A stretch of DNA of 35,688 nt, taken from the NCBI GenBank assembly GCA_019694215.1, contig JAIBCK010000029.1:1-35688 (forward strand), read 5' to 3'. Positions within the stretch are counted from its first letter, which is position 1. Every line of letters begins with the position of its first letter. The DNA comes from Thermoflexales bacterium (GTDB lineage Bacteria > Chloroflexota > Anaerolineae > J036 > Brachytrichaceae). The translations under genes and the position numbers were made by a program. Positions 34,200 to 35,688 of the stretch are shown in pieces. The notes beneath the pieces are model-generated. The model had not been told where the DNA came from. It made no database searches and worked only from the letters and a program-made list of their open reading frames with translations.

Positions 34200-35688
34200 G
34201 CGGCCCGCCCCGCCGGGTCGACTACGATGGACGCGCCATCACCCTCGATGGCGCGCGCCGCTTTCTGTGGAGCGGCGCGATTCACTATCCCCGCAGCATG
34301 CCGGAGCAGTGGCCGGCGCTGATGCGGCACAGCCGCGCGCTCGGACTGACGGCGATCGAGACCTACGCGTTCTGGGGCCTGCACGAGGCCGAGCGCGGGC
34401 ACTACGACTTCAGCGGCCGGCTCGACCTGCCGCGCTTTCTGGATGCCGCCGCGCAGGAGGGCCTCGATGTCATCCTGCGCATCGGGCCGTACATCTGCGC
34501 CGAAATAAACTACGGCGGTTTCCCGTTCTGGCTGCGCGATGTGCCGGGGATGCAGATGCGCACCTGGAATGCGCCCTTCATGCTGGAGATGGAACGTTGG
34601 ACGCGCCACCTCGCGCGCGTGATCGAGCCATGGCTGGCCGGGCGCGGCGGGCCGATCATCCTGGCCCAGATCGAGAACGAGTACGCCCTGGTGGCACGCA
34701 ACTACGGGGAGGCGGGCCAGCGCTACCTGCGCTGGGCGATCGAGCTTGGCCAGTCGCTCGAGCTGGACATCCCCTGGCTGATGTGTTTTGGCGGGATGCC
34801 CGGATCGATCGAGACGATCAACGCCTTCCACGGCCACACGCAGATCGACGCGCACGCGGCGGCGCACCCGGAGCAGCCGCTGCTGTGGACCGAGAACTGG
34901 ACCGGCTGGTATGACGTCTTCGGCCGGCCGCATCGCACGAGGCCCGTCGCGGACCTGCTGTATGCCGTGTGCGCGTTCGTCGCGCGGGGTGGGACCGGGG
35001 TCAACTACTACATGTGGCACGGCGGCACGAACTTCGGCCGCGAGGCCATGTATCTCCAGACGACGAGCTACGACTACGACGCCCCGCTGGATGAATTTGG
35101 CGCGCCGACCGCCAAGGCGCGCCGCCTGGCGGACCTGCATGCCGCCCTGCTGCCCTTCCTGCCCACCCTGCTGCACAGCGCCCGTCCCCAACCCGAGGCC
35201 CTGGCCGGGGACGTGACCGCCTGGTCGTATCGCGACGGCGGGCCGCCGCTTACTTTTGTGTGCAACGATGGAAGACAAGCTGTGTCCGTCGAGGTCGATG
35301 GCATGCGTCTGTTGCTGGCCGCGCGCAGCGCACAGCTGATCAGCCAGGGCCGGCTGGTCTTCGACACCGCGCAGCCCCCAACGGCGGCGCACGCGCCCGC
35401 CCGCTTTCGCACGCTGACGACCCCCCGCCTGGTCGGCGCATGGGCCGAGCCGATGCCCGGCGGCGCGGAAGACCGGCGGCCGGCCGTGCGCGTGGCGGAG
35501 CCAGTCGAACAGCTCGCCCTCACGCGCGACCGCAGCGACTATGCCTGGTATTCCACGACCCTGCGTGCGGCGGGATCCGGCACCCTCGTGCTTTCGCACG
35601 CCGCCGATTTCGTCCGCGTTTTTGTCGATGGCCGTCCCGTGGCATCGACCGCGTTGCCACTCGAGGAGGATCGCGGCGACCTCGATGG
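34196..35688 (+). CDS. Glycoside hydrolase family 35 beta-galactosidase (3' end outside the window)
   Basis: A retaining exo-beta-galactosidase-like enzyme, open for 497 codons to the window edge. The start is a GTG overlapping the DUF1028 stop (GTGA), so the genes are coupled. The TIM barrel begins FLWSGAIHYPRSMPEQW and continues TAIETYAFWGLHE, ILRIGPYICAEINYGGFPFW, the acid/base in AQIENEYA (E162) and the nucleophile in LLWTENWTGWYD (E233), then YYMWHGGTNFG and SYDYDAPLDEFG. The remaining part enters the beta-sandwich region. No signal peptide is present, suggesting a cytoplasmic enzyme that would act on imported galactosides, possibly via the nearby MFS protein. Confidence 0.94.
   Translation, partial: MSGPPRRVDYDGRAITLDGARRFLWSGAIHYPRSMPEQWPALMRHSRALGLTAIETYAFWGLHEAERGHYDFSGRLDLPRFLDAAAQEGLDVILRIGPYICAEINYGGFPFWLRDVPGMQMRTWNAPFMLEMERWTRHLARVIEPWLAGRGGPIILAQIENEYALVARNYGEAGQRYLRWAIELGQSLELDIPWLMCFGGMPGSIETINAFHGHTQIDAHAAAHPEQPLLWTENWTGWYDVFGRPHRTRPVADLLYAVCAFVARGGTGVNYYMWHGGTNFGREAMYLQTTSYDYDAPLDEFGAPTAKARRLADLHAALLPFLPTLLHSARPQPEALAGDVTAWSYRDGGPPLTFVCNDGRQAVSVEVDGMRLLLAARSAQLISQGRLVFDTAQPPTAAHAPARFRTLTTPRLVGAWAEPMPGGAEDRRPAVRVAEPVEQLALTRDRSDYAWYSTTLRAAGSGTLVLSHAADFVRVFVDGRPVASTALPLEEDRGDLD

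Overview
This is a GC-rich, almost fully coding bacterial chromosome segment with no phage, transposon or plasmid genes. Gene content and style (Pro/Thr/Ala-rich lipoprotein linker, WD40-caspase protein, STAND-type ATPase, GH35, heme-copper oxidase subunits III/IV, a T-box before serS) suggest a Chloroflexota bacterium, perhaps Anaerolineae-like. That placement is inference. The cell uses selenocysteine: it carries selA, and its selD is itself a selenoprotein with an in-frame UGA at the catalytic position.

Layout. 1-4162 (+): selA, then serS behind a serine T-box riboswitch, then a PLP-dependent threonine/serine ammonia-lyase or racemase. 4182-6290 (-): tRNA-Arg(UCU) and two uncharacterised proteins. 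6369-13778 (-): a long chain of overlapping genes, read ffh, rpsP, khpA, rimM, dprA, manC, three Wzz-like chain-length proteins and a CapB/CpsD-type ATPase. The usual trmD-rplS end of the ffh-rimM operon is replaced by exopolysaccharide genes. 13884-19927: diacylglycerol kinase-like gene, Cys-cluster DUF3109 protein, glutamate dehydrogenase, cytochrome oxidase subunits IV and III, a nitrilase-family amidohydrolase and a lipoprotein. 20071-28894 (-): a five-gene run of response regulator, histidine kinase, WD40-caspase protein, 72-residue Lys/Ala/Pro-rich protein and STAND-like ATPase with a helical-repeat C-terminus. 28996-35688: membrane protein, selD, an MFS transporter, a metal-dependent amidohydrolase, a DUF1028 protein and a partial GH35 beta-galactosidase.

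Two features stand out. First, the regulator/kinase/caspase/basic protein/ATPase run looks like a signalling or regulated-cell-death module; this particular arrangement is not one I recognise. Second, many genes in the window have a TANNNT-like -10 hexamer only 6-10 nt before the start codon and no Shine-Dalgarno sequence, on both strands. This predicts widespread leaderless transcription. Genes with a real leader (serS, glutamate dehydrogenase, nitrilase, MFS, rpsP) have a clear Shine-Dalgarno instead. No computation or database search was possible; functional calls rest on recognised motifs.
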